From Pseudomonas sp. KU43P (lineage in GTDB: Bacteria; Pseudomonadota; Gammaproteobacteria; Pseudomonadales; Pseudomonadaceae), in NCBI RefSeq assembly GCF_033095865.1, contig NZ_AP019365.1:2329501-2393500 (forward strand): DNA of 64,000 bases. Reading direction: 5' to 3'. Below the pieces are notes generated by a model. That model saw only the letters and a list, made by a program, of their open reading frames with translations. It made no database searches and was not told the origin of the DNA. The translations under genes and the position numbers were made by a program. Below, piece by piece: positions 63,607 to 64,000 of this stretch (position 1 is the first letter of the stretch; every line of letters begins with the position of its first letter).

Positions 63607-64000
63607 ATGCAAAAACATGTAATGCCCCGTGCCCAGCGAATCGCCCAGCGCGCATTCGCCAACCTCGAGCGCTTCCTGCATATCGAAGCTGTCAGCGGTA
63701 TTGTCCTGCTGATCGCCGCCGTGGCCGCGCTGATCTGGGCGAACTCGCCCGCTGCCGCCAGCTATGATGCCCTCTGGCATGCCCCTGTGACCTTCGGTGT
63801 GGGTTCGCTGGTGTTCTCGCAATCCCTGCACTTTTGGGTCAACGATGGCCTGATGACCATTTTCTTCCTGGTGGTCGGCATGGAAATCCGCCGTGAAATC
63901 CATGAAGGTGCGCTGTCCAGCCTGCGCCAAGCCACACTGCCCATGGCCGCGGCCGTCGGCGGCGTGGCCGTACCCGCGCTGATCTACCTGGCATTCAGCC
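63607..64000 (+). CDS. nhaA: NhaA-type Na+/H+ antiporter, partial (C-terminus beyond window)
   Basis: The first ~131 residues of an NhaA sodium/proton antiporter: [31 protein letters not shown], the [24 protein letters not shown] segment characteristic of NhaA, and the next helix ([20 protein letters not shown]). The rest lies past the right edge, and conserved aspartates of the ion site are not yet reached. The ATG at 63607 is used; 63622 is also possible. It has no evident link to the sigma factor pair upstream. Confidence 0.92.
   Translation, partial: MQKHVMPRAQRIAQRAFANLERFLHIEAVSGIVLLIAAVAALIWANSPAAASYDALWHAPVTFGVGSLVFSQSLHFWVNDGLMTIFFLVVGMEIRREIHEGALSSLRQATLPMAAAVGGVAVPALIYLAFS

Overview
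The window is high-GC gammaproteobacterial chromosome, most likely a Pseudomonas of the P. putida group. The grounds are SfnB-type sulfur scavenging, OprD porins, a CzcR/czcCBA metal module, MoxR/Bat genes, and repeated REP palindromes with the core GCCGGCTTGCCGGC between genes. No rRNA, tRNA, CRISPR array, transposase or prophage gene was seen.

Layout. 1-2967 (minus): sulfur acquisition operon sfnB - flavin monooxygenase - metI (cut by the left edge), with a sigma-54 type promoter in front. 3151-9952: PstS/OmpA hybrid protein, NTF2-like protein plus amidase opposite a MarR regulator, outer-membrane barrel, small cytochrome c, AraC regulator. 10249-18630: metal resistance block, made of an orphan CzcR-like response regulator, an OprD porin, and divergent czcCBA with CopR/CusR-like boxes between porin and efflux genes. 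18735-21617: ArfB ribosome rescue factor, small secreted protein, solitary PBP2 paralogue.

21885-38249 (minus) is a five-gene cassette about 16 kb long. It encodes a small HlyD adaptor, a GAF-like/HlyD fusion, a fusion of PqqD-like, M50 protease and HlyD parts, a 3513-residue DUF4347/VCBS surface protein and a TolC-type lipoprotein. It has no ABC ATPase and the big protein has no RTX repeats, so it looks like an unusual export route for a giant adhesin. This is the best candidate for a poorly described system in the window.

38490-54498 (plus): octaheme cytochrome with TPRs, a complete MoxR-DUF58-DUF4381-BatA-BatB/C-BatD operon, periplasmic HAD phosphatase, exported sulfatase, spermidine synthase-like membrane protein, MscS channel. 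54501-59631 (minus): AraC regulator, DUF3313 lipoprotein, FadL-type porin preceded by a translationally coupled 28-codon leader ORF, AspT-type transporter.

59730-63494 is a bufferin-type locus: bufA (DUF2282 cysteine peptide), bufB (MNIO/DUF692), bufC (DUF2063) and doxX on minus, divergent from an ECF sigma factor and its NrsF-like anti-sigma. Both sides carry the same promoter, TGTAACC-N16-CGAACTA. On the sigma side this lies over the annotated start codon, which suggests the true start is downstream. The right edge cuts an nhaA antiporter gene.
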